In this document: one piece after another, positions 38,529-47,269 of the stretch | How positions within the stretch are numbered: position 1 is the stretch's first letter | Layout of the letters: each line of letters opens with the position of its first letter | NCBI RefSeq assembly: GCF_030581005.1 | Contig: NZ_JAUQSX010000001.1 | Span: 958,492-1,022,491 of the forward strand | DNA: 64,000 nt | DNA from: Hymenobacter mellowenesis | GTDB taxonomy: Bacteria > Bacteroidota > Bacteroidia > Cytophagales > Hymenobacteraceae | Direction: 5' to 3' | The notes under the pieces: generated by a model | What the model saw: only the letters and a program-made list of their open reading frames with translations | Told to the model about the DNA's origin: nothing | Database searches by the model: none | Made by a program: the position numbers and the translations under genes

Positions 38529-38663
38529 CAAATGCACGGCTCCGGCCAGTGGCCGCAAAGAGTCCCACCTCCTTTCGGGCCAAACCGCCCGCGTGGGGCG
38601 GCGCCGGCTCACTCACTGTACCGGGCGCGAAGCCCGGATGGCCTGACCGGAGCGGTGCATTTG
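38529..38663. repeat. Structured 135-nt element, copy 2 (shared AGTCCCACCTCCT core)
   Basis: Terminal arms 38529-38549 and 38643-38663 (21 bp, two mismatches) enclose CAGTGGCCG, AGTCCCACCTCCT, a hairpin CCGCCC/GGGCGG, CTCACTCA, and a hairpin CCGGGC/GCCCGG. Order and unpaired blocks match the copy at 34622, while the stem sequences differ in both strands at once. It lies in the 312-nt gap upstream of the GH30-like gene, with palindrome 38671; nothing else is seen there. Confidence 0.7.
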
Positions 38664-38670
38664 TTGAGGG

Positions 38671-38755
38671 TTGAACCAGTACCCCGAAGCTCCAGCTTCG
38701 GCTCGTTGAACGATGCGGACGCGGGCCGAAGCGGAGCTTCGGGGTACTGGTTCAA
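38671..38755. repeat. Long inverted repeat, ACCCCGAAGCT stem family, GTTGAACGA loop
   Basis: Arms 38671-38702 and 38725-38755 pair with one unpaired base and one mismatch. GTTGAACGA at 38705-38713. Its right arm overlaps the stop codon of the GH43 gene (38752), so the palindrome begins inside that transcript. Stem relative of 5726-5806. Confidence 0.85.
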
Positions 38756-39912
38756 TTAGCCGCTGCCTTGGCTTTGGCCGCATCGAACACGCCCAGGTCC
38801 CAGCGGTCGGCCCACTGCAGGCGGGGCTGGTCGCCCTCGAAGCTAAGCGGCAGCCAGATGTAGCCGCCGTCGATGGGGTTTTTCGGCGTCCAGCGGTCGG
38901 CCAGGAAGATGAAGGCATCCTGGCGGCCGGCCACGGGCAGGATGTAGGTGCTCTGCGAGTTGTAGGTGATATTGGCCTGCGGGCCGGTGGCAGGGTTTTC
39001 GAGCGCCGTCCACGGCCCCCAGATGGAGGAGGCCACGAAGGAGCGCGCCGCGTTGGGCTCCCAGCCGGTGCAGCCCGAGGTGATGAGGTAGTACTTGCCG
39101 TTGCGCTTGCACAGGGCCGGCGCCTCGTTGTGGCCAGCCGGCGCAATGGTGTTCCAGCGGCCGGTGAAGCCCTGGTAATCGGGCGTTAGCTCGGCCACGT
39201 GCAGGGTCAGGTTGTCTTCGGAGGAGTGGATGTTGTAGGCCGTGCCGTCGTCGTCCACGAACACGGTCATATCGCGGGCCATCTGGCCGGGCGCGAAATC
39301 GCGCCGGATGAACAGGCCCTCGGCCACGGCCTTGGTCCAGTCGGGCGTCCACCATTTCAGGTCTTTCTCGCCGGGCACGGGCTTTTTCCAGGCTTCCTGA
39401 AAACCCAACGGCCACTGCCCCACCCCGGGCCGGTACGACTTCACGTAGGCATACGGGCCGGTGGCCCGGTCGCTCACCGCCACGGCCGTGCGGGCGGCCT
39501 CGTAGCCCTTGCCCTTCAGCTCCAGGTGGAACCACATCACGTACTTCCCGGTCTTCTGATTGAACACCACCTTGGGCCGCTCGATGATGCTGCCCTGCTC
39601 GATTTCGGAACCCGAGCCGGCGGGCGCCACCGTCAGGGCAATGCCTTCGTCGGTCCAGTTGTAAAGGTCGGTAGAGGAATAGCAGTGCACGCCCACCTGG
39701 GCGCTGTTGCCCTTGCCGCCCGCAATTTTGTGCTCGCCGAACAAATAGTAGCGGCCCTGGTCGTAGAGCACGCCGCCGCCGTGGGCGTTGAGGTGGGTGC
39801 CTTTGTTATCGGGCCAGGTTTTGCCAGGCTCGAAAGCCGTGCGCTTTTGCGGCTGCGCCTGGGCCGCGGCGGCCAGTGCCAGCAGGGCTGCGGCCAGGTA
39901 AGTCTTTTTCAT
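38752..39912 (-). CDS. GH43-family galactanase-like enzyme (exo-beta-1,3-galactanase type)
   Basis: Secreted 386-residue propeller enzyme, ATG 39912, signal peptide ending AAAQAQ. The N-terminal NAHGGGVLYDQGRYYLFGEH, IIERPKVVFNQKTGKYVMWF, RDMTVFVDDDGTAYNIHS and ITSGCTGWEPNAA are the pattern of the GH43 subfamilies that include exo-beta-1,3-galactanases (24/34 type). In these subfamilies the usual Asp base is replaced, and here the first blade has Gly/His instead of an SDP motif, consistent with that. Only 9 nt separate it from the GH35 gene upstream, so they are co-transcribed. Together with GH35 it suggests a galactan backbone. Confidence 0.8.
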   Translation of the reverse strand: MKKTYLAAALLALAAAAQAQPQKRTAFEPGKTWPDNKGTHLNAHGGGVLYDQGRYYLFGEHKIAGGKGNSAQVGVHCYSSTDLYNWTDEGIALTVAPAGSGSEIEQGSIIERPKVVFNQKTGKYVMWFHLELKGKGYEAARTAVAVSDRATGPYAYVKSYRPGVGQWPLGFQEAWKKPVPGEKDLKWWTPDWTKAVAEGLFIRRDFAPGQMARDMTVFVDDDGTAYNIHSSEDNLTLHVAELTPDYQGFTGRWNTIAPAGHNEAPALCKRNGKYYLITSGCTGWEPNAARSFVASSIWGPWTALENPATGPQANITYNSQSTYILPVAGRQDAFIFLADRWTPKNPIDGGYIWLPLSFEGDQPRLQWADRWDLGVFDAAKAKAAAN

Positions 39913-39921
39913 GAGCGGAAA

Positions 39922-41796
39922 TCAGTCGTTGGCCGCCGCCGCGCCCGGCTGCAGGTCGTTCAGGATGGCGTGGTCGAGGAAGGGCAGCTTGGTTTGCTCG
40001 GGCTTGAGCAATTCCAACACGGTGATGTTGTTCGAGCCTTTTTTCAGCCACTCGGCGGGCACGTACAGGGTTTGCTGCGGGCCGATGGCCCAGTAGCGGC
40101 CCAGATTGTGGCCGTTCAGCCACACCACGCCTTTGCCCCACTGTCGCATGTCGAGGTAGGTATCAACAGGTTGGGCGAGGGTGAAGGTGGAGTAGCGCAC
40201 GGCGGGCGTACTGTCCGCATTCGCGCGGTCGGCCTTTACCAATTGGGGGGCCTGCTCCATTGGCAACCCATACTGCTTCCAGCTTTTCACTTCCTGCCCA
40301 TTTAGGCTCACGCTTTTGGTGATGCCCTTGGTGTTCTGGAGCAGGTACTCGCCAAAGTTGACGCGGCCCAGGTTTTCCACCAGAATATCGAGCTGCACCT
40401 GGCCTGCGGGTAGGGCTACGTCCATCGCATCCTGGCGCAGGCGGCGGTCGAGGGTGCCCACGCGCTTGCCGTTCACCAGCACCACGGCGTAGTCGCGCAG
40501 GTCGGTGATTTTGAGTTTTTTGGTGCCGCCGCCCGGCACCGTGGCGCGGTAGAGCACGAAGCCGTAGGCCTGTTTCAGGGCCTCGAAGGTGAGCGGCGTG
40601 GCGCTGGCCACCGGCGCGGGCAGGCGGTCGAGCAGGCCGGCGCTGGCGTTGAGCGTGAGGGTGGGCAGCGCGGCGCTGGGCTTGGCGGCGGGCACGGCTG
40701 GCAAGGGCTGCCCGGCAGGTCGGTATTTGGCAATCACCTCGCGGAAGGCCCGGAACTTGGGCGTGGCGTTGCCGGCTTCGTCGAGGGGCGCGTCGTAGTC
40801 GTAGGAGCTGATTTGGGGCTCGTAGTGCGAGGAGTCGCCCTTGTAGTTGGCCCCGTTCATAAAGCCGCGGGTGGTGCCGCCGTGGAACATGTACATGTTG
40901 ATGCTCATGCCCGCGCGCAGCACCGAATCCAGCCCCGGCGTGTAGTTGCGGGCCGGCACGGTGTGGTGCTTGGTGCCCCACCAGTCGAACCACGCGGGGT
41001 ACCACTCGGCCACATAGTAGGGGCCCTTACCGCCGTGGTTGGCCTGCACCAGCTTCCGAATCTGGCTGGGCTTATCGGTGCCGTTCACGGCCGGCAGCAG
41101 GCCGTCGAGGTGGCCGGCGGCCACGTCGCGCACGGGGTCGCAGGTGTAGAGCAGGCCGTCGAAGCCCACGTCCTCAAACATCTTTTTATTCGAGGCCAGA
41201 TAAGCCTTGTCCGCGCCGTAGGAGCCGTACTCGTTTTCGACCTGCACCATCAGGATGGGGCCACCGTGGTTGACTTGCAGCGGGGCCAGCTGCTTGGCCA
41301 CGGCCTGCAGGTAGCGGCGGTAGGCAGCCACGTACTGCGGCTCCTGGCTGCGCACTTTCAGGCCGGGCACGTTCTGAAGCCAGTAGGGGTAGCCGCCGAA
41401 TTCCCACTCGGCGCACACGTAGGGGCTGGGGCGCAATACCACCCACAGGCCTTCTTCCTGGGCCATTTTCACGAAGGCAGCCACGTCGTTGTTACCACTG
41501 AAATCGTACTGGCCTGGCTGGGGCTCGTGGGCATTCCAGAACACGTAGGTGCCCACCGTGTTCAGGCCCATGGCCTTGGCCATTTTCAGGCGCTGGCGCC
41601 AGGCCTCGCGCGGAATGCGCGGGTAGTGCAGCTCGCCCGAAATCATCTGAAACGGCTGGCCATCGAGCAAAAACTGCTCGGTGCCCAGCGCGAAGGTGTG
41701 GGTGGGCGGCGCGGCCTGCGCGGCGGGTAGGGCCAGGCCGCCGGCCAGCAGCAGGGGCAGCAGGTGGCGGCGGAAAGGGATATAGGCAGCGGACAT
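39922..41796 (-). CDS. GH35 beta-galactosidase
   Basis: Secreted retaining beta-galactosidase of 624 residues. The ATG at 41796 is chosen (a TTG 15 nt upstream is possible); signal peptide ending LPAAQAAP. Landmarks: ISGELHYPRIPREAWRQRL, GLNTVGTYVFWNAHEPQPG, acid/base Glu in VQVENEYGSYG (about residue 189), nucleophile Glu in YVAEWYPAWFDWWG (about residue 264), and FMNGANYKGDSSHYEPQISS. The last about 180 residues are jelly-roll domains with RQWGKGVVWLNGHNLGRYW. It cleaves terminal beta-galactose from galacto-oligosaccharides. It is the first enzyme gene after the SusC/SusD pairs. Confidence 0.95.
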   Translation of the reverse strand: MSAAYIPFRRHLLPLLLAGGLALPAAQAAPPTHTFALGTEQFLLDGQPFQMISGELHYPRIPREAWRQRLKMAKAMGLNTVGTYVFWNAHEPQPGQYDFSGNNDVAAFVKMAQEEGLWVVLRPSPYVCAEWEFGGYPYWLQNVPGLKVRSQEPQYVAAYRRYLQAVAKQLAPLQVNHGGPILMVQVENEYGSYGADKAYLASNKKMFEDVGFDGLLYTCDPVRDVAAGHLDGLLPAVNGTDKPSQIRKLVQANHGGKGPYYVAEWYPAWFDWWGTKHHTVPARNYTPGLDSVLRAGMSINMYMFHGGTTRGFMNGANYKGDSSHYEPQISSYDYDAPLDEAGNATPKFRAFREVIAKYRPAGQPLPAVPAAKPSAALPTLTLNASAGLLDRLPAPVASATPLTFEALKQAYGFVLYRATVPGGGTKKLKITDLRDYAVVLVNGKRVGTLDRRLRQDAMDVALPAGQVQLDILVENLGRVNFGEYLLQNTKGITKSVSLNGQEVKSWKQYGLPMEQAPQLVKADRANADSTPAVRYSTFTLAQPVDTYLDMRQWGKGVVWLNGHNLGRYWAIGPQQTLYVPAEWLKKGSNNITVLELLKPEQTKLPFLDHAILNDLQPGAAAAND

Positions 41797-41881
41797 AAAT
41801 CGGATAATCAACTGTTTTTTTGCCGTTCAGAAAATCAATTCTGAATCTCGTGCGGAGCGTCTTACGAGCTTCGTTCTATGT

Positions 41882-41993
41882 GGCGCCTCACCCCCGACCC
41901 CTCTCCTCAGGGAGAGGGGAGCCTGACGATTTTAAAACGAGCAAAACCGGTGCTCCCTCTCCCTAGGGAGAGGGGGCCAGGGGGTGAGGCGCC
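41882..41993. repeat. Long inverted repeat, GGCGCCTCACCCCC family
   Basis: Arms 41882-41920 and 41951-41993 pair over about 39 nt with small gaps. Same stem family as 28933-29051. The loop (CCTGACGATTTTAAAACGAG) lacks GTTGAACGA. Located between the SusD stop (42018) and GH35. Confidence 0.85.
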
Positions 41994-42017
41994 CGCCAGA
42001 ACAAAGCCTAGCCAACC

Positions 42018-43781
42018 CTACCAGCCCGGGTTCTGGCGCATCAACGGCACCTTGCGGATTTCCGAGTCCGGAATGGGCAGCAGGTACATCTCGGGGCGGA
42101 AGTTGTGGCGGCGGATGGTGGGCACCACGTTGTAGGTATACGTGAAGTTGGGCGAGGTGCCGGCCCGCACGATGCGCATGCGGTTGTTGAAGGCGTTGTT
42201 GGTCACCATGGCGATTTTCCAGCGGCGGATGTCGTTCCAGCGGTGGTCTTCGTTGGCCAGCTCCACGCGGCGCTCGTTGCGGATGAGGTCGCGCATCTGG
42301 GCCTGGCTCAGGCCGGGCGTGAGGCCGTACTGGCCGTTGGTGCCGGGCTCGATGCCGGCGCGGGTGCGCAGCTGAATCAGGGCCGGGTAGGCCAGGGCGG
42401 GCTGGCCGGCCTCGTTGATGGCCTCGGCGTAGTTGAGCAGGATTTCGGCGTAGCGCATCAGCGGCCAGCCGCGCTGGGTGTTGGTGCCGCTGTTGGCGGC
42501 AATGTTCACGTCGCACATCTTGCGGCTGAAGTAGCCGGTCGAGGAGTTGGAAATGTTGATGCCGTCGGAAGCCGCGCCTTCGTAGGTAAACACCTCGGAC
42601 TGAGCGTTAGCCGTCGTCAGGAAATAGCGGCAGGGCGTCTGGGCGGTGCTGTTATATAGGATGGAGTTGTAGAAGCGCGGGTCGCGGTTGGCGTAGGGGT
42701 TGGTGGCCACGTAGCCCGAGCCGGCGGCGGAAATGGGCAGGCCGTTCTTCATCGGGAAGGCGTCGACCAGATTCTGGGTGGGCGTCGAGTTCGTCTGCCC
42801 CCCGCGCGACGGCGGGTTGTAGAATACCTCCATGTCGCGGTTCGGCGCCCGGTTCACGAAGAATATGTACTCGGTGTTCTGGCGCAGCAAAAACACGTTG
42901 TAGAAGCCGTAGCCGGGGGCCGTGGTGTTGTCCACGTTCAGGGCGTACTTGGCGTCGGGGCCGGTCATGAGGGCGGCGGCGGCATCGGCGGCGGCCTGCC
43001 AGCGGGCCACGCTGGCGCTGGGGTAGCTCACCACCGAGGCTAGGCTGGCGTCGCTGGTTTCGGCGCCGCCGTTGAAGAGCGGGCTGGCGGCATACAGCAG
43101 CAGGCGGCTTTTGAGGCCGAGGGCGGCGCCGCGGGTCACGCGGCCGTAGTCGGCGGCCGGGTAGCCGTTCACGTCGGGCAGCACAGCGGCCACGGCGTCG
43201 AGCTCCTGAATGAGGTAGGTCACGCAGTCGGCGTAGGAGGTGCGGGGCAGGTTGATGAAGTCTTCGAGCCCGAACACCTGGTCGTTGATGATGGGCACGC
43301 CGCCGTAGTGCGAGAGCAGGCAGTGGTAGTACCAGGCGCGCAGAAAGCGCGCCTCGGCTACCATGCGGGCCTGCTTGGCTTTGGACAAGGGCGTGCGCGG
43401 CAGCTCGCTCATGAGCAGGTTCACGCGGCGGATGTTATCCCACGGCACCTGCCAGAAGTCGTTGCTGGGCACGTTGCCATAAAAGGTGAGCGGGCTCAGG
43501 CTGCCGCTGTAGAGCTGCACGGCGCTCTGGCCGCCGCCCGAGTACAGGTACTCGGCGTCGTCGGTCACCTGTTCGGTGTTGCCGTGCGACGACCAGCGGC
43601 CTTTGTTGAAGGTGTAGCCGATGTCGCCGTAGATGCGCGCCAGGAAGGCCATCGTGCGGGTGCTGTCGCCGAAAACCGTGTCCTCGGTGAGGGCGCTGGT
43701 TTTGGGCTCCAGGAAGTCGTCTTTCTTACACGCCGTGGTCAGAGCCCCGGCGGCCATCAGAAATACAAGTAGCTTTTTCAT
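42018..43781 (-). CDS. SusD-family surface glycan-binding lipoprotein (second pair)
   Basis: Lipoprotein partner of the SusC at 43914. The 587-residue protein, ATG 43781, has a lipobox (ALTTAC, Cys about 18), then KKDDFLEPKTSALTEDTVFG. Typical core segments are ARFLRAWYYHCLLSHYGGVPI, the Gly/Ala-rich helices, YAEILLNYAEAINEAG, RNERRVELANEDHRWNDIRRW and the final LMRQNPGW. TTCCCACC lies 10 nt upstream of the start. The 132 nt between it and SusC hold a palindrome (43801-43915) that covers most of the gap. Confidence 0.95.
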   Translation of the reverse strand: MKKLLVFLMAAGALTTACKKDDFLEPKTSALTEDTVFGDSTRTMAFLARIYGDIGYTFNKGRWSSHGNTEQVTDDAEYLYSGGGQSAVQLYSGSLSPLTFYGNVPSNDFWQVPWDNIRRVNLLMSELPRTPLSKAKQARMVAEARFLRAWYYHCLLSHYGGVPIINDQVFGLEDFINLPRTSYADCVTYLIQELDAVAAVLPDVNGYPAADYGRVTRGAALGLKSRLLLYAASPLFNGGAETSDASLASVVSYPSASVARWQAAADAAAALMTGPDAKYALNVDNTTAPGYGFYNVFLLRQNTEYIFFVNRAPNRDMEVFYNPPSRGGQTNSTPTQNLVDAFPMKNGLPISAAGSGYVATNPYANRDPRFYNSILYNSTAQTPCRYFLTTANAQSEVFTYEGAASDGINISNSSTGYFSRKMCDVNIAANSGTNTQRGWPLMRYAEILLNYAEAINEAGQPALAYPALIQLRTRAGIEPGTNGQYGLTPGLSQAQMRDLIRNERRVELANEDHRWNDIRRWKIAMVTNNAFNNRMRIVRAGTSPNFTYTYNVVPTIRRHNFRPEMYLLPIPDSEIRKVPLMRQNPGW

Positions 43782-43800
43782 AAGAAGTTCGGGTGGGAAG

Positions 43801-43915
43801 TGGCGGATTGGTGGGGTGGTGGATTAGCGGATTGATGGGTTTTCTGTTCAATTGGCGCAAGTGACGCCGCTAAAAAATCAAAACCCACCATTCCACCAAT
43901 CCACAAATCCACCTT
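43801..43915. repeat. Long imperfect inverted repeat between SusC and SusD
   Basis: Left arm 43801-43843 (GGTGGATTAGCGGATTG...) and right arm 43878-43915 pair imperfectly; the right arm overlaps the SusC stop codon (43914). The sequence is rich in GGATTGGTGG-type units. It lies inside a SusC/SusD operon and may set the SusD:SusC ratio. Confidence 0.7.
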
Positions 43916-46900
43916 AGAAGGTCACGCTCAGGCCCAGGTTGTAGATGCGCTGGGGCGGATAAATCAGGCGCTGGGTGTTGAGGGATATTTCGGGGTCGAA
44001 ATCGTAGAGCTTGTCGGCCACGGTCCAGGTCAGGATGTTCGAGCCGTTGGCGTAGATGCGGGCCGAGGGAATGCCCAGCTTGCGGGTGAATTCCGAAGGC
44101 AGGTCGTAGTTGACCTGGGCGTTTTTGAGGCGCACGAAGTCGCCCGAAATCTGCCAGAAGGTGGAGGGGTTGGCCACCGGGTCGCTGATGCCGCCGAGCA
44201 GCGTCAGGCGCGGGTAGGCGGCGTTGTCGCCCAGCTCCGGCGTCCAGGCCTTGGTGTGCACCTGGGTCAGGTTCGAGCTGAAGGCGCGGATGGCCTCCGA
44301 GGCGGCGGCCACGTTGAAGTTGCGCGAGCCCTGGAACAGCGCGCTGATGCTGAAGCCCTTGTAGCGAATGCCCAGGTTCACGCCGAAGGTGGTGTTGGGC
44401 AGGCCGGGGAAGCCGGTCACGGCGCGGTCGAACTCGTTGATGATGCCGTCGCCGTTCAGGTCCTTGTATTTCAGGTCGCCGGGCTGCACGGCCACGGCCG
44501 GCTTGGCTACTTTGGAGTCGGCAATGTCGGCCTGGGTGTAGAAGCCCAGGAATTCGTACACCCGCTGCTGGCCGATGCTGTTGCCGGTGAAGTTCTGGTA
44601 GGAATACTGGTTGTTGGGCTCGTCCTGAAACAGGATGGTATTTTTGGCCACCGAGTAGTTGGCTTTCAGGAAGTAGGAGAAGTCCTTCGAGATGGGGCTC
44701 TGGTAGCCCAGCTCCAGCTCGTAGCCCTCGTTGCGCACGCGGCCCAGGTTGACCGGGGGCAGGCCCTGGCCGAAGATGCCCGACACCGTGCCGCGGGTGG
44801 TGAGGATGTCGTACCGCTCGTTGCGGAAAAGGTCCACGCTGCCCGACACGCTGTTTTTCAGCAGCCGGAATTCCAGGGCCACGTCGAGCTTCTTTTCCTT
44901 TTCCCAGGTCACGCTGTTGTTGGCCAGGGTGCCTTCGGCAATGCCCGTCACGGGCGTGCTGTTGATGCCGAAGTTGGGCTGGCTCACGCCGTTGCTGTTG
45001 GCGTAGTTCTGCTGGTAGTAGTAGCTGTAGCTCGAGCCCAGGGCGTCGTTGCCCACCAGGCCGTAGGAGCCGCGCAGCTTCAGCAGGTCGAACACGGGCA
45101 GGGCGGTTTTGAAGAAGGTTTCTTCGGCGATGTTCCAGCCCGCCGACACGGCCGGGAACAGGCCGTAGCGGTTGTCGGCGCTGAAGCGGTCGGAGCCGTT
45201 GTAGCCCACGTTAATCTGGAACAGGTAGCGGGCGTCGTAGTCGTAGCCCAGGCGGCCCGAGTAGCCGAGGAAGTTGTTCGGGATGAAGTTGTAGATATTG
45301 TTGTTGTTCTGGGCCGTCACCGAGTTGCGGTTGTACAGCGCCAGGCCCGACACGTGGTGCTTGCCAAAGGTGCGGTCGTAGTTCAGAATGGCCTGCAGGT
45401 TCACGGTGCGCGAGGTGCTGCCGCCGTTGTAGCCCAGGAAGAAGCGGCGGGTGCGGTACAGGTTGGGGTCGCGGGCCTCGTAGGCGGTGGGGTCGTCGCC
45501 GGCCTTGGTGGGGTCGTAGATGAACGAGGGGAAAGCGTCGCGGATGTTGCTGCGGCTGTACACGTAGTTCGACGTGTACGACACCAGGCCCGTGGCCGTC
45601 AGGCCCTGCAAAGCGCTGGCGTACACGCCCAAATCCTGCTTCAGGGAGAGCACGCTGTTGATGTTGTTCTCGTTGCTGCGCGAGTAGCCGTAGTTGGTGA
45701 GGCGGCCCACCACGTTGTTCACGTTGTAGCTGGTGCCCACCACATCGCGCGACCATTTGCTGTAGCCGAACGAGCCGTCGGGGTTGTAGATGGGGTATGC
45801 GAAGGGCGCCAGCGTGAGGAAGCTGCTGTAGTCGTAGAACAGGTCGTTGTAGCCGAAGGGGCTGCCCAGCTGCGGCGTGTTCACCTCGCCGAAGTTGCCG
45901 TAGAGGTCGATGCGGGCGTTGAGGCCCTTGGCCACGTTCACGTCGAGGTTCGAGCGGTAGTTGTAGCGCTTATGGTAGTAGTTGTTGTTCACGCCCTCGG
46001 CGCTGCCGAAGTCCTTCACCATGCCGTTCTGGAACAGGTAGCCCACGTTCACGAAGTACTTCACCCGGTCCGTGCCGCCCGACAGGTCGAGGTTGGCGCG
46101 GTACTGCTGGCTGAATTCCTTGAACAGCTCCTTGCGCCAGTTCACGTTGGGGTGGCCGTAGGGGTCGGAGCCGTCCTGGAATTTCTGCAAATCAAGCGCC
46201 GAGAAGCGCGGCGTGAACGTGGGCGACGGGCTGGCCGCGTTGTCGTTAATCTGGGCCTGGTTGTAGAGCGAGGCCGTCTGGTACGAGTCGAGGTACTTCG
46301 TGATTTTGGTGGGTTGCTGCAGGCTGCCCTCCACGCGGGCCGAAATCTGGGGCGGGCCGGTTTTGCCGCGCCGGGTGGTCACCACCACCACGCCGTTGGC
46401 CCCGCGCACGCCGTAGATGGCCGTGGTGGCCGCGTCTTTCAGAATGGACAGGCTTTCAATCTCGTTCGGGTCGATGCGGGCAAACTGGTCGTAGCTGTAC
46501 TGAATGTCGTCCACGATGATGAGCGGCTGCGAGTTGCCGTTGTAGCTGCTGATGCCGCGGATGAAGAAGGCCGCGCCGTCGGCGCCGGGCCGGCCCGAAG
46601 CCTGCTGCGAGAAGAAGCCCGGCAGGCGGCCCACCAGCGTGTTCTGCAAGCTGGCCGAAGGGTTTTCGCGGATGTCCTTGCCGCTCACCTGGCTCACCGA
46701 GCCGGTCTGGGTAATTTTCTTCTGCTCGCCGTAGCCCACCACCGTCACCTCATCAAGGCTCTGGTCGGCCGACTCCAGCTTCACGCTGATGCTGGTGCGC
46801 GTGCCCACCTGCACCTCCGTCAGCTTGTAGTTCACGGCCCGGAACACCAGCACGCCGTTGCCCTTGAGCGTCAGCTTAAAGCCGCCATCCAGGTCGGTCG

Positions 46901-47057
46901 AAACGCCGTTGGAGGTCATGTCTTTTTCATAAACCGACACGCCGGGCACCGCGCCCTGCGCATCGCGCACCGTGCCGGTCACCACCCGGGCCTGGCCAAA
47001 AGCCAGCTGGCTGGCCGTGCTCAGCAGCAGTACTAATAAGAGTAAGAAGTTTTTCAT
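43914..47057 (-). CDS. SusC-like TonB-dependent transporter (second pair)
   Basis: Outer-membrane oligosaccharide importer of 1047 residues, ATG 47057. Signal peptide ends near QLAFGQ. Residues 25-100 are a carboxypeptidase-D-like regulatory domain (TGTVRDAQGAVPGVSVYEKD), followed by the SusC TonB box region LDEVTVVGYGEQKK, a plug with NTLVGRLPGFFSQQASGRPG and YGVRGANGVVVVTTRRG, and the barrel ending YNLGLSVTF. All SusC landmarks are intact. TTCCCACC lies 4 nt from the start. No operator or -7 element is seen upstream, so it is probably transcribed with the SusC/SusD pair at 47270-52120. Confidence 0.96.
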   Translation of the reverse strand: MKNFLLLLVLLLSTASQLAFGQARVVTGTVRDAQGAVPGVSVYEKDMTSNGVSTDLDGGFKLTLKGNGVLVFRAVNYKLTEVQVGTRTSISVKLESADQSLDEVTVVGYGEQKKITQTGSVSQVSGKDIRENPSASLQNTLVGRLPGFFSQQASGRPGADGAAFFIRGISSYNGNSQPLIIVDDIQYSYDQFARIDPNEIESLSILKDAATTAIYGVRGANGVVVVTTRRGKTGPPQISARVEGSLQQPTKITKYLDSYQTASLYNQAQINDNAASPSPTFTPRFSALDLQKFQDGSDPYGHPNVNWRKELFKEFSQQYRANLDLSGGTDRVKYFVNVGYLFQNGMVKDFGSAEGVNNNYYHKRYNYRSNLDVNVAKGLNARIDLYGNFGEVNTPQLGSPFGYNDLFYDYSSFLTLAPFAYPIYNPDGSFGYSKWSRDVVGTSYNVNNVVGRLTNYGYSRSNENNINSVLSLKQDLGVYASALQGLTATGLVSYTSNYVYSRSNIRDAFPSFIYDPTKAGDDPTAYEARDPNLYRTRRFFLGYNGGSTSRTVNLQAILNYDRTFGKHHVSGLALYNRNSVTAQNNNNIYNFIPNNFLGYSGRLGYDYDARYLFQINVGYNGSDRFSADNRYGLFPAVSAGWNIAEETFFKTALPVFDLLKLRGSYGLVGNDALGSSYSYYYQQNYANSNGVSQPNFGINSTPVTGIAEGTLANNSVTWEKEKKLDVALEFRLLKNSVSGSVDLFRNERYDILTTRGTVSGIFGQGLPPVNLGRVRNEGYELELGYQSPISKDFSYFLKANYSVAKNTILFQDEPNNQYSYQNFTGNSIGQQRVYEFLGFYTQADIADSKVAKPAVAVQPGDLKYKDLNGDGIINEFDRAVTGFPGLPNTTFGVNLGIRYKGFSISALFQGSRNFNVAAASEAIRAFSSNLTQVHTKAWTPELGDNAAYPRLTLLGGISDPVANPSTFWQISGDFVRLKNAQVNYDLPSEFTRKLGIPSARIYANGSNILTWTVADKLYDFDPEISLNTQRLIYPPQRIYNLGLSVTF

Positions 47058-47126
47058 ATAAGGTGGGAATTTGAAGTTGTTGGGAAAGCCGCTGGGCTGG
47101 CTTAAAAAAAGGCGGGCAAGCTGAAA

Positions 47127-47240
47127 AAGAACGTCATGCTGAGCGCAGTCGAAGCATCTTTACCGCAGTAGTAAATCCTGTCGATTGAATTGCGTTGCGC
47201 GGTAGAGATGCTTCGGCTACGCTCAGCATGACCGTTCTTT
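47127..47240. repeat. Long inverted repeat, GAACGTCATGCTGAGCGCAG family
   Basis: Arms 47127-47166 and 47199-47240 pair over about 40 nt with a few mismatches. Same stem as 11852-12009. It separates the two SusC/SusD pairs. Confidence 0.85.
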
Positions 47241-47269
47241 TAGTCAGCCTGACGGTGGTTTGCGGCAGC

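Noticed and set aside
38529..38663. Small proteins encoded across the structured element (for example a 71-residue frame)
   Set aside because: The conserved positions follow stem pairing rather than codons, and the frames of the two copies do not align as proteins.
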